Positions 12,176-21,860 of a stretch of DNA of 21,860 nt are shown piece by piece. Within the stretch, counting starts at the first letter, position 1. Every line of letters starts with the position of its first letter. The notes under the pieces were generated by a model that did not search any database, was not told where the DNA came from, and was given only the letters and a program-made list of their open reading frames with translations. This DNA is from Pleurotus djamor (taxonomy: Eukaryota; Basidiomycota; Agaricomycetes; Agaricales; Pleurotaceae), in assembly GCA_029747585.1 (NCBI GenBank), contig JAPEVF010000754.1, forward strand, positions 1 to 21,860, written 5' to 3'. The translations under genes and the position numbers were made by a program.

Positions 12176-13262
12176 CTGACACACAAAAGTGTTCTTGGCG
12201 GCCGTTTATTCCGTCGATCATCAGCCTCACTTTCAGGAAAAAGGGGGCGAACAGAATGAACATAGAACCGCTCCCGCGATCGTCCTGCATGGAATTTCAA
12301 GGTACGAGAAGTTGGGATGGGTGGTATGTTCGAATTCGCGATGCTCGATTTACGTGAACTTTGAAGAGAGGCCTGGTATGATACGGGTATGATACGGTAT
12401 GCATGATGGGTGTGGTGGGTGGGTTATAGAAGGAAAGATGAAGGCGACTCTGACCGTTCCATGTGGAAGTTCTTCGGGGTGGAAAGGTCGTTCTTGTTGT
12501 TTTCATCTTTTTTTTTCGCGGGATTTTCCTTGCACATCGATTGGTCGGCTGCTTCCGTTGGATGAATCCGTCCACAACCTCACTCACTCTAGTTTTACGA
12601 ACCCATACCGTCGTGTCTAGCCCTTGTAAATTAAACTCTCTGCGTGTGTATGTTATGTTAAGTTCGTACTTTTCCCGAAACGCGTTTTGGGGACGTCTGT
12701 GTGGGGGGGGCTGGACTTGTGGCAGTGAAATGGGATAACGAGAACACGAAAGAAGAGGAAAAAAAGATAGACAATCGGGATAACGTTCCATCTGTCACTC
12801 GGAAACACACACGGGGGCACGGACCACAACCTCCGTCGGCCTCGTCTTCCTCACCTATCCTCAAGGGCCTAGAACCTCCCACCACCAAACACGGCAAAGA
12901 ACCCGAGATAACGGTACAGATTGATTTTTTCATCAATTGAAACTCCGCTTAGAAGGGAGGGAAGAAGCGGTGTGCCTGAGTTTGAGAGAAAAAGGCGCAA
13001 GGGGGAAGGAAAAGGTTAAAGTCGAGCTGGGAAATTTTACCCCTTGCTTTTTGTCCTAAGGCACCGTTCCTACCCAAATCTCCCCCTTCTTCCCCTCGAC
13101 GCCAACAAAGGTTCCTTGCTCGTCGACGCCAACGACGAGCAAACACATTTGATCGCCATCGACTACGGCGACGAAAAACGAGTTTTTCCTCCTCACCGCT
13201 CGTTTTTTCCTTCCCTACTCCTTTCGTTTTTCCGTTTCCGGGTTCCTCTCTTATCGTCGTGC
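12176..13262. promoter_or_regulatory. Divergent promoter region between BBC1 and the zinc-finger gene
   Basis: About 1.1 kb with no credible gene. It contains two perfect 11-base tandem units GGTATGATACG (12375-12396) and a G8 run near 12703. The zinc-finger leader (about 13080-13260) is pyrimidine-rich, with two copies of TCGACGCCAAC near 13097 and 13121. The BBC1 5' exons, including the SH3-coding part, would be expected on the minus strand here but are not visible in any frame. Confidence 0.45.
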
Positions 13263-16161
13263 ATGGACTTGAACACTAACCCTGGTTATCATCATCACCA
13301 ACAACATCAACAACAACAACGACACTCACCCACTTCATCGCCGACGCCGTCGCCCACATCCCCCTCCGCAATGGCCACGTCAACGACGACTCCGCCCTCT
13401 CCACCACCGCCATCAGCGTCTTCATCCAACCCCTCGATGGCCGTGTTGCCCAACTCGGGGTCTGCATCCGCTGGTCCGTCTTCGAATAACCCGAATTCGA
13501 GGAGGTATCGACCGGCTCCTGCAAAGACGTTCCAGTGTCGGGGGTATGGAGAGTGTAGAATGGTCTTCAGCCGTTCGGAACATCTTGCCAGGCATATACG
13601 GTGCGTCCCCTCTCTCTCTCCTCCTTTGTATACGCTATCTGGACTCTAACCTCTATATATGCTACAGCAAACACACCGGCGAACGCCCCTTCACATGCCA
13701 CTGCGCGAAACAATTCTCCCGCCTCGACAATCTCCGTCAACACGCCCAAACCGTTCATTCCGATAAGCAAGAACAGAACGAGCAGATGATGCGGGATTTG
13801 ACGAGTTTGCATGCAAGTATGGCTGCGGCGAATAAGGCTTCGGGTGGGCGAAATGGACGGAGAGGTGGTGGAGGAGGAGGAGGTGGAGGAGGTGCGGGTA
13901 ATTCGGCGGCGCAACAACAGCAGGCGCAGATGGAACATGAGCAGAGGATGGTGGAGATGGAACATGAGCAGCAGAATCATGGGTTGGTCGTAACGACTGG
14001 TATGTCCTTACCTTAACTTCCTCCTCCTCGTACTCATCTTATCCCCCTCGTACTTGCAGGCTACTCCCACACGAACGGCCACCAAATGTCCGATATCCCC
14101 CTCGATATGAACGGTATGCCCATCAACGTCGGTCTCGGCGTTGGCATGGGCGAGATGGGCATGGGCATGGGTATGATGGGTGTTCCCATGTCGGCTGGCG
14201 GTGTCATGGGTATGCCTCTCGGCGTCGTGAAACAGGAGGATATGGACATGGGTCCTTCGTCCGCGACACTCCTCCACCACCCTCATCATAACCACAACCA
14301 CACCCACAATTCGAACTCGCATTCTCAACAACCTTCGCCTGTGGGTGGCTCGCATCCTTCCTCGAACGGGGCAGGGGGAGGGATCCTGTACCAGCCTCCA
14401 GCGTGGCACCAACAGGCTCCGTCGCCTTCTCCATCAAATGCGTCGGTTTCGACACCGGTGGTGGATACGATGATGGGAGGGTCGCCGACGAGTATGGATT
14501 CACCACATTCGAGGCCTGGTTCGACTATACACTCGCATCCGTATGGACATCATGCTCAGCATCCTCACCACCCTCAGCACCAGCAGCATCACGCTCAGCA
14601 GCAGCGAGGAGGACAGCAGCGGTATCACGACCAGCAGCAACAGTTTCGTGAACAATCCTTTCGGGAGCAGCAGTTTCGGGAGCAACAACAACAACATTCC
14701 TTTCGTGACCAACACCACCACCAACAACAACACCAGCAGTCCTTTCTCGCCAACGGACACCCCCAGCACGGACAAGGACAGGGACAGATCTCCCCCTCAC
14801 CTACACCTCCCTTAAACCCTCACTCGCACTCGCACCCATCCCACCAACACCCTCATTCGCATAATCAGAACCATAATCAATACCGACAGCCTCAGAGGGG
14901 GTATTCACATTCGATATCACCAGAGACGTCGCCTAACGCTCCGTCGTTTGCGTTTAACGTACATGGAGGACATGGGCATGCGTCGAATTCGGGGTCTCCG
15001 CCGCCCCATCAGCAACATCATTCGCAGCATCCCCAACAGCATGGACAGGGACAGGGAGGAGGGCAGCTACATCTACCACCGCCTGCTCCGCATCCTTCGC
15101 ACCCTGCACACCCACACGCTCAACCTTCGCAGCACGCCTCCCAACATCCCTCTCATCCTTCCCAACAACCCCAACCAACTCAACAGCCGTTTACGCTCTC
15201 ACAGAGACCCGGCTCATCAGGTCTCTCAGCGTTCGGACTTTCGAGTAATGCGTTTACGAATTACACCTTACCGGGGAGTTCGAGTTTGGGGATGGAGATT
15301 AAGGAGGAGGGGGAAGATGATGATGATAAGCTGGGACGCGACGACGAGGAGGAGGTGTCAAGGAGAGGTGTGGGGGAAGGAAGGAAACGCAGACGGTCGT
15401 CGTCTGAGTTTGACGGAAGCGCTGATGAGAGGAAAGACTCGAAATCTCTCGGAGGCAAGTCGACACGCAATCCAAACGGCGTCAACGGCACCTCCTCCTC
15501 CACCAACCCTTCCTCCAACGCTACCTCATCATCATCACTCGCCTCTCTCGGACTCGGCGGTACGGCTTCACGTCCAACCACCGCAGGAGGAACAGTCCTC
15601 CCCCCACTCAGCGCGGTCTTCGGCTCCGTCCTCCCCTTACCCGTTCCCTCCTCGTCGAATGGCTTCGGTGGTGTATTTGGATCCACGGGATTAGGTGGTT
15701 TGGGATCAGGTGGGAGTCGACCGAGTACCGCTACGAGATACGGATTGGGGAGTAGCAGTGGGTTCGGTTTGGGGTTGGGATACCTCGGGACTAGTGGGTC
15801 GTCAAGCACGTTGGGTGGTGTGAGCTCGAGTAGTGTCGGTGCGGATGGAGATAATCCGTTCTCGTTCAATCCACCCGGAACCACCACCACCACCTCCTCT
15901 TCAACGTCAAACGCAAACTCAGGTGGAGGTGGAGCAGGAGGTTCGCCACCGGTTGGGAGGATGAGGAGACCTGGGACGGGTGAGTATACACATACCTCCT
16001 CTTCGGGGTATTCCTATGGTCCTTCGACGACGACGAACGCGGGGGGATACTATGGGTATGAGCATATGGGCTCGAGCTCAACTGGTGTTGCGGGAGTTGG
16101 AGGAGGAGTGGTGGGTGGAGGAGGGGCGAACGGCGAGAGGGTTGTTGCGTTTGTGTATTGA
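13263..16161 (+). CDS. C2H2 zinc-finger transcription factor, Usv1/Rgm1/Rsv type
   Basis: Sequence-specific nuclear regulator. Three exons, 13263-13600, 13668-13999 and 14060-16161, encode 923 residues. Finger 1 is C92-x5-C98-x12-H111-x3-H115, with [14 protein letters not shown]. Finger 2 is C123-x1-C125-x12-H138-x4-H143, with [15 protein letters not shown]. The HLARHIRKHTGE...DNLRQH pair is that of the Usv1/Rgm1/Rsv group, which includes Cryptococcus Usv101. Intron 1 falls inside finger 1, at Arg113. The N-terminus is His/Gln- and Ser/Pro-rich. Then come a polyglycine run, Met/Gly repeats (MGMGMMG), long His/Gln tracts, an acidic patch near 635-655 ([17 protein letters not shown]) and a basic GRKRRRSS near 662-669, a likely nuclear signal. 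The C-terminus is Gly/Ser-rich. The ATG at 13263 is the first in its open frame; the upstream open stretch has no ATG and looks like a CT-rich leader. The regulated genes are unknown. Confidence 0.87.
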
Positions 16162-16784
16162 TTTCTTGCGACGTTTGGCTGGAGGCGCGACTCTAGGCTT
16201 CTTGCTATCCGGAATCGCCGACTCCTCCACTAGAATTGTATCGACGGGCTCAGACTTGATGCAAGTTACCAACTTCGCTTTGCGCTTCGTTGGGCCGTTG
16301 CGGACCAGAGCTTTCGCTTGATACATGAAGCCTCGCAACCTGCGTTCCTTATTGATGAGAGCTTCGATTCTAGGGGAGGCACTGTCTGAATACGCTAGAC
16401 AGAATACCTCGGTGGCAAATTGTAATATGTCTTCAGAAAGAGGATCATGGCGGAGGCTGTCATAAAACTCGTTAGCGTCACAATTTTCCTTGGGAGAGTC
16501 GAAGGCAAGCAAAAGCCATTGCCTCGTCCTAGCTTGCTGTTGAAAATGTGAAGCATCGCATATGAGCAATTGATCGTGCCGTGTCTTGTGAGTAGAAGAC
16601 ACCATACCGTCTCTGCATCGGACAACAGGGTTTTTGCAAAGTCCCGAGCACTGCTCGCAGCCCTCCCTCGACTACTGCGCCTGACTTTTTCCTGTTCTTG
16701 AAAGGCAAAGAGGGCGTCACGGAACAGATCTCCATACAGGAAGTCAAACTGCTTCCATGGTGGATCTTCGGACACAGTGGTCAT
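16078..16784 (-). CDS. Hypothetical nuclear protein overlapping the zinc-finger gene
   Basis: I do not recognise this protein. Two exons, 16608-16784 and 16078-16536, join in phase (SDAET/QARTRQ) to 211 residues. The ATG at 16782-16784 opens MTTVSEDPPWKQFDFLYGDL. The middle is helical and well structured (RQWLLLAFDSP; DPLSEDILQFATEVFCLAYS). The tail is basic, KKPRVAPPAKRRKK, a good bipartite nuclear localisation signal. The C-terminal 28 codons, counting the stop, lie antisense to the end of the zinc-finger coding sequence, which is unusual for coding exons. The intron keeps an otherwise frame-shifted second exon open, which supports a real gene. The end could differ if a further intron removes the overlapping part. 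Confidence 0.72.
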
Positions 16785-17087
16785 CGGAAAGGACAGGCAA
16801 AAGAAAAGAGTGGATGGGTGAATGAACGCGGTAAATCTTTACGTCCTTCGTGATGAGATTTGAACAGGCTGCATTATGATCACTTTTTACCCATGGATGC
16901 GGAATCAATACTGTCAAGAGTTGATGAAGATGCCAATGCCATGGGAGTACATCCAAGCGCCCAACCGATGATGAAGAGTGTTATTAGTTCCTGGAAACTG
17001 GGTATTTCCAACGTCTAAACACCCCGAGTAAGATCCACGGCCGGAAATGTCTCATAATAAGTAGTATACGTCTAAGATATTGGTAGA
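16785..17087. other. Short spacer, no gene seen
   Basis: About 300 bases between the hypothetical gene's start and the ATP synthase delta stop. A 70-codon minus-strand frame (16744-16956) resembles nothing known. I see no RNA gene or repeat. It likely combines the ATP16 3' region and the promoter of the hypothetical gene. Confidence 0.4.
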
Positions 17088-17743
17088 CTACTTCGACGCG
17101 ACTGCATGCTGAAGGGCCTCGTAAACATCGGCTTCGATACGAGCTTCGAGTTTGTCCTCCTCCGATCCATTTCCAGAGGCAACGCGGAGTGCTTCCTGGA
17201 GGTTGTTGCGGATAGCCTAAGGATTTTTCCAATCATGAGCATGTGGTAAGAGACTTTGAGAATAAGACGCACTTCAACGGAGAATTCCTCTAACGGAGCG
17301 GCCTCGACAACATTGATGGTCAACTTGTTCCCGGGGTGGACGGTAGCAAAGCCGCCAGACACTAAGAAGACAAGCATGAGCACAAATCCAGTACTACGAG
17401 TAGTTCACCATTCTCACCAAACCATTTCTTTGAGCCGCTGGATTCGATGACCTCAACAACACCGGGTCGGAGAGGCTCTATCGACGGAACGTGGTTGGCC
17501 AGGATACCCATGTCACCGGTTGCCGCAGAAATATTCACTTGCACGACCTCCGTTGAAGTGAAGATAGCCTAAAACCCAGTTGTTCAAGAATTACGCCAGG
17601 TTCAGTTAGGGTGCACGCACCTGGTGGGGAAGAACCAGAGAAAGTTTTATTTTGTCCGAAACCTCTGCATAACCACGTCGGGCCGCAACGAAGGAGGAGG
17701 GGGCGCGTCGAGCAGCAGTCTGAAGGAGGCGGAGTGAAGACAT
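17088..17743 (-). CDS. ATP16: Mitochondrial ATP synthase F1 delta subunit
   Basis: Delta subunit (bacterial epsilon type) of the F1 central stalk, which couples rotation of the c-ring to ATP synthesis in the mitochondrial matrix. Four exons, 17621-17743, 17418-17568, 17273-17361 and 17088-17216, join in phase to 163 residues, the normal size. The N-terminus MSSLRLLQTAARRAPSSFVA is a typical matrix presequence, with a likely cleavage site near the RRGYAE motif. The mature part shows KLSLVLPHQAIFTSTEVVQV, the beta-sandwich motif GDMGILANHVPSIEPLRPG, WFVSGGFATVHP, then the two C-terminal helices (NNLQEALRVA...LEARIEADVYEALQ). The ATG at 17743 was chosen over an open extension to 17806 because it begins the presequence. 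It lies 197 bases downstream of the GCL1 stop on the same strand. Confidence 0.95.
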
Positions 17744-17818
17744 TGCGGAGGGCCTTGAACAAGACGAAGAGTGTTTACCGTCCCAGGCCGCAAAATTCCG
17801 AAGCAACGGTGTTAAGGA

Positions 17819-17828
17819 GTCACGTGAC
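17819..17828. promoter_or_regulatory. Palindromic E-box upstream of ATP16
   Basis: GTCACGTGAC is a perfect 10-base palindrome containing CACGTG, the site of bHLH factors such as Cbf1. It lies about 76 bases before the ATP16 start and inside the short gap after GCL1. Cbf1-type control of respiratory genes is known in yeasts; binding here is inferred. Confidence 0.45.
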
Positions 17829-17939
17829 GAGTGTGAGGGAGGAGTCGCCCCTATTAGGACTGTTTATTTTTGATTCGAGGCTTTGGTTGCGGCCTTCGGA
17901 GGTTGGTGACAGCAAAGTTGTAATATTATAGGTATAAGT

Positions 17940-20659
17940 TTACAGTCCAATGGAACCTCGGTCACTCTGACCACCCTTATAGGATTCGGGCAACAAATCT
18001 GGGGCGCTACGGACTCCTCGTTCACTAAAAAACAGCGTTAGAAACAAAAAAGAAAGTATAAAGTCGGACAATGTGACATACATCTCGTCTATCGCAACTA
18101 GGAGGTCGTAGTTTGTGGAGGAGCTAACGATAGAGTCGTGTTTATAGTCGGGATGCGAACGGACAAAGTTGCGAATCCAAGTAGCTGGCGTCAATAGTTC
18201 ACCTGTCAAAGCTTGAGAAAAGGAGCAACAAATCAGGGAGGGGAAGAAGCTACCAGTTGCTCGACGTCGTATGAAGTCTAAATATACGTTGAGTCTCTGC
18301 ATATCTTCAGGAGGAACATCAAGCGTGTCTAAGTAGGCTTGCACCAAGTCCAGAAGTCCTTCATGTCCTTTACCCTTCATCCCAAGTTAGCGAACAAAAG
18401 TGGTCAGCGAGATAAAGCACTACCTTTCCAGTCATGATCTCTCTCAGAGTCATCTCTTCGTATTCGTGTTCTACAGGTGTATGCGCGTCTCCGTTGAGAG
18501 CAGGTGGGGCGGGGAAACAATTTCTGAGCTTCGTTTCTTTGGAGGGGAATGTACCGTCGACAGGTGTGGTACAACCTGACGATACAGGAGATGCACCATG
18601 TGGTCGAAGATTCTTTCGGAAGAAAAACTTGGCTGAAGTGGCGGCGTCCCGGAGTTGGGCTCTAGCCATATTCTCGTCGACCTGGGCGAGGCGTCAATGG
18701 TCGCTCAATGAGGTCAAAACAGGAAACCACCTTGGATATAGGGATATACGTATTGAGATGAAAGCTTAACATGGCCCGCGAGAGGAGCACCAAGAAAACG
18801 GCGAACGCAGCGTTTTCAAAATCGGTCAGTTGAACCTCCATACTCCGAAACTCGACGCGCCAGCCAATTGGTGAGTTTGCAGGAGGTGGTTTGAAGCGAA
18901 GTGTTTGCCAGTTAGTAGACTGGATGTTCTGCAGAAGGAAGATGTTTCAGTGTCGGTGATTCGATTGAGAGCAGCGCCATGTTGACCTCGAAGTGATCAG
19001 TGCTTGAAGTATCATCCTGATCGATCGTTTCCGTAAAAACAACGAGTGGGTCTCGAATGAACAGATGGGCGATGTGCTTCGCCAATATGTCATCTATACC
19101 TGCGTCGTTGAAGGGGCGTTAAGGACCGAAACGACATAGAGGGAGAGAGCCTAACCATGTTCCATTAAACGTTTGAAGATGGCTTCGTCGAAGGGCGCGC
19201 TGATGTCGTTATATTCTGGTCTATTCCTGGAGTCTTTAGATAGATAAAGGCTGACACTATCATATCGAGACTTTGGTATACGGAACCGGCTATTCTTCAG
19301 AGGCTAAATTGTGTGTGAGAACCAAGAACCGAGCACAAAAGAAATCATCCAAGTCTGGAACCAACCTTCAGCCCACGTTCCTCGTCTGTACGGTCGTCAA
19401 CGCTGCCCGCGATTACGTTCCATCGACAGTCAACGTCAGCAAGGAGGCCACGCCAGACCGGGCTCGCAGCCGTCAATGCGAGCTTAAAGTGTCGTGAAAA
19501 CGGGTTATGCATGATGACTGTGGCTTGTCCTCACTAGAATTGGCGCAACAGGTATTAATCCATCGTACATTCGGCGAGCTTCATCGATATTGCATGCTTG
19601 AAACGTGAGTTGTAAGCAGCAACAGCCCATGCCGAAGCCCATTGCATCCATGTAAACATGGTCAGGCAACGCGGCGCCATTTCGCGCTTCTAAGGAGACG
19701 ATCAACATGATATTCGCGTGTGAGGCTCGCTGGCGGATAGGTACAAACCTGGGTCTTCAGCATATACCGATCGCTCCCATGGAATTGTGGGGTCGACAAA
19801 TGGTCTGGGCGTGTTCTTGTCTATGAATAAGGGAAGGTTGATTGCAACCTTGGAGCCTCTTCGTTCCCGGATATTGGCAGTAAGCGTTCTAATAGAGCTT
19901 GAGCTTCCGCCCGACAGGCTCCCAAAGTGGTAAAACACGTACGGGAATCTCACATGCGGATTGGTGATTTCCTGAGGAAGGAAGAGACTATGACTGGACA
20001 CGGCGTTGACCGGGTCAGCTATTGGTTCGGTGAACGGGCCCGGAACACCTAGCAGAGGATATGATGTCAGTGTGAGAGGAACCTCATGGGCTCTCAGATG
20101 CTTCCGGGCCAGATTGCGCCTACTACTATGAGACATTGACACGTAGTGATAATGGAGGTACATACCTATAACGCATATTGGCTTCGACGGAGAGTATATC
20201 GGGTATGGAGCCGGTATACGGCGAGCCTGGTGTAGACTCCAGCATATAACGGCCATATTCTGGATGGAAAGTGGGAACAGAGATACTGTGCATACTGAGA
20301 TGAGAACGGACAGACACATTGAGGACTCATACTTACGAGCTAGGGCATCCAGCAGTGATATTGTCCACTATTCTACTCAGCTTATCCAAGATCTCTGTCT
20401 GACGGAGAGATAGCCGAGCTGTTTTGGTGGCTTCGTCGAGTACGACCACCATATACTCTATCTGAGCAACAGTCATTACGGTGTCCAGCATTACCGAGAA
20501 AATACTCACCTCGTCGCCCCAAAGAAGTTCGTCTCCATGTCTATCCTTTAAGCGGTTCCATGTCTGCAAGAACTGGGTGATGCCATGGTGCCTAACATGG
20601 TCTGCATAATGTTTGGCTTCGTCCCATGGCAGAGGCGTTCCGAGATACAAAAGTCCCAT
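17940..20659 (-). CDS. GCL1: Glutamate-cysteine ligase (gamma-glutamylcysteine synthetase)
   Basis: First and rate-limiting enzyme of glutathione synthesis: joins L-glutamate and L-cysteine using ATP, in the cytosol. Fourteen exons join in phase to 675 residues, the usual fungal length: 20510-20659, 20337-20461, 20166-20285, 19943-20119, 19749-19888, 19535-19689, 19366-19482, 19156-19303, 18987-19099, 18731-18928, 18424-18681, 18254-18374, 18082-18202 and 17940-18024. Family motifs in order: [15 protein letters not shown] (residues 42-56, with metal-binding glutamates), [15 protein letters not shown], the FPTLTANIR region with [24 protein letters not shown] (254-264), [69 protein letters not shown] and LLPESYKGG. 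The start [16 protein letters not shown] is the standard beginning. Orthologues are called GSH1 in yeast. Assignment is essentially certain. Confidence 0.96.
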
Positions 20660-21062
20660 GGCTTGGATAGTCGGGAAGTCAGTTAAGACCTGGCGAGGAT
20701 GATATCACGGTGAGCCATATGCCGCTCGAGAGTCGACCATTATCTACCCGACTATGGGTTGGTAAGACTTCCGTGCATGGATTACCAAGCCAAGTCCGGG
20801 CCGACTTCTGGGGAGGGACCTTACTCACACTGTCACTAGCTTCTGAAGCAGAGACTAGGAAGGCTTGACAACGACACTGGTGAGAGGTGCATTGATGTCA
20901 AGTCCATACGAACCCAATCACAGGACGATTGCGAATTTTGTTTGAAGAGTGATGCTATGCGGGCGCTTTTGCAAATAATACTAGCTACCACAGTCAAGCG
21001 TACTACATTTCGCATGCTACACACTCGGACAGCTCAAGGACTCGAGGACTTAAGGCTGAAAT
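20660..21062. other. GCL1 promoter and ATG6 3' flank
   Basis: About 400 bases on the shared transcription axis of ATG6 (ending at 21063) and GCL1 (starting at 20659). No open frame of interest. I looked for Yap1-type sites (TTAGTAA/TTACTAA), which control glutathione synthesis in yeasts, and found no exact match. Confidence 0.45.
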
Positions 21063-21858
21063 TTATCCATTGGAACCGTTTGTGGTCCATTTCAAGAGTA
21101 TCTTCAGCGCCAGTAACACATGGCGCAGTGCGCGGGTCCATGCGTCTTCTTGATTGAACTGCAGTTTCACGGAAACCTCGCCGATCCTGTCTTTGGAAAT
21201 CCTGAAGAGGGTCAGGGGAGACGGGGTTAACGAAAACTTTTGAACATACTGATGCGGAAAATCAACTGTTGCGTCCTGAGACTTAACATGCTCGATGATG
21301 CTTTTCAAACAGTCCAGAAATGCGACCATCGCGAAATCAAACCGTCGATTGTGTAGCAACCTTCCAATATGGAGGTCTCCAGAGCCATAAAGTTCGTACG
21401 TCGCCTTATCGCCCACAATTTTGTCGATTCGGGAGAAGGAACCCATGGGGATTAAGCGGTAACTGCTCTCACAGCGTGAGGGACTAGCCTGCGCGGATGA
21501 GATCCGGAATCGTACTTTGAAAAGGTATAATCAAGCTTGCGGGCGATGGTATACAGGAGGAGGAGGGTTTGGCCCCAAGCGGCGTTGATTTCCGCCCATT
21601 CGACCTAAAATCATCAGGTGCATTGTCAAAGATAAATGGATAGATTCCTACTGGAACGCTGGGTACGCGGCCCAACCGTAGTCCATTTATCGTCCCGAAC
21701 ACTCCGTCATGCCCAATGCAGAATGCGTCGTTATAGACATTGGCTCTTTCCAATTTGTCGAGCGTCAAGGAGTCTGCCGAGTATGCTGCACGAAGGCTAG
21801 ACAGTTGTGCCACTTGCTGATCGGCAAGGAGCAAATGTTCGTTGTGTGCCCGCCAAAA
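21063..21858 (-). CDS. ATG6: Autophagy protein Atg6/Beclin 1 (C-terminal part)
   Basis: Subunit of the Vps34 phosphatidylinositol 3-kinase complexes in autophagy and endosomal sorting. The 5' part lies beyond the window. Four exons are visible, 21652-21858, 21516-21604, 21250-21462 and 21063-21201, giving 215 residues. They start in the end of the coiled coil ([19 protein letters not shown]), then cover most of the conserved C-terminal BARA domain: [114 protein letters not shown], then [14 protein letters not shown] and a stop at 21063-21065. All core Beclin motifs in this half are present with no breaks. The family assignment is essentially certain. Confidence 0.95.
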
Positions 21859-21860
21859 AG

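Noticed and set aside
13044..13262. In-frame 73-codon extension upstream of the zinc-finger gene
   Set aside because: It contains no ATG, and its sequence is the CT-rich type usual for a leader. The ATG at 13263 is the first in frame.
14560..15180. Repetitive CAGCA/CATCC tracts, considered as a satellite or CRISPR-like array
   Set aside because: They are coding low-complexity repeats for His/Gln/Pro without regular units or spacers.
14500..15893. Long antisense and alternative-frame ORFs across the zinc-finger exon 3
   Set aside because: Shadow frames caused by low-complexity His/Gln/Gly/Ser codons. The plus-strand frame continues the spliced zinc-finger protein.
17621..17806. Longer ATP16 N-terminus starting at 17806
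   Set aside because: The extra 21 residues do not resemble a matrix presequence and would displace the clear presequence beginning at 17743.
17088..21858. ATG6-GCL1-ATP16 as a functional operon-like cluster
   Set aside because: Same strand and close spacing only. The functions are unrelated housekeeping roles and each gene has its own upstream gap.

Overview
The window looks like nuclear DNA of a filamentous basidiomycete, probably an agaricomycete. Every recognisable gene is split by many short introns of about 46-85 nt with GT...AG ends. The proteins read as fungal: a CreA/Mig1-type repressor, a Usv1/Rsv-type zinc-finger protein, Bbc1, Atg6 and a fungal glutamate-cysteine ligase. All exon structures below were joined by hand from conserved reading frames and splice signals, and nearly all exon lengths close in phase. 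The species cannot be told from the sequence.

Layout. At 3-903 (+) is the 3' part of a cyclopropane-fatty-acyl-phospholipid synthase-like gene. It converges on a SURF4/Erv29 cargo receptor at 1121-2265 (-). A GNAT acetyltransferase at 2940-3411 (-) is cut at its 5' side by an NN in the assembly. Beside it at 3437-5923 (-) is a complete carbon catabolite repressor gene (creA/MIG1 type). Upstream of creA, about 6.1-10.15 kb is gene-poor. It holds a GATA-site cluster, three decayed copies of one repeat (A inverted, B and C direct) and several small palindromes. A BBC1-like gene at 10170-12175 (-) follows and lacks its 5' end. Next is a divergent promoter region and a long C2H2 zinc-finger gene at 13263-16161 (+). 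Its last 84 coding bases overlap, tail to tail, a 211-residue protein of unknown function at 16078-16784 (-). The right end is dense and all on the minus strand: ATP synthase delta subunit (17088-17743), glutamate-cysteine ligase (17940-20659, 14 exons) and the C-terminal half of Atg6/Beclin (21063 to the window edge).

The genes are a mix of housekeeping functions (secretion, respiration, glutathione synthesis, autophagy, endocytic actin) and two transcription factors. They do not form a pathway cluster, and I see no secondary-metabolite, defence or mating locus. The most useful irregularities are the isolated N positions. In SURF4 the N is best explained as a spurious extra base. In GNAT and BBC1 the Ns coincide with missing 5' coding sequence. 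The undescribed repeat family in the gene-poor stretch is the best candidate for something new. I found no convincing new biological system.
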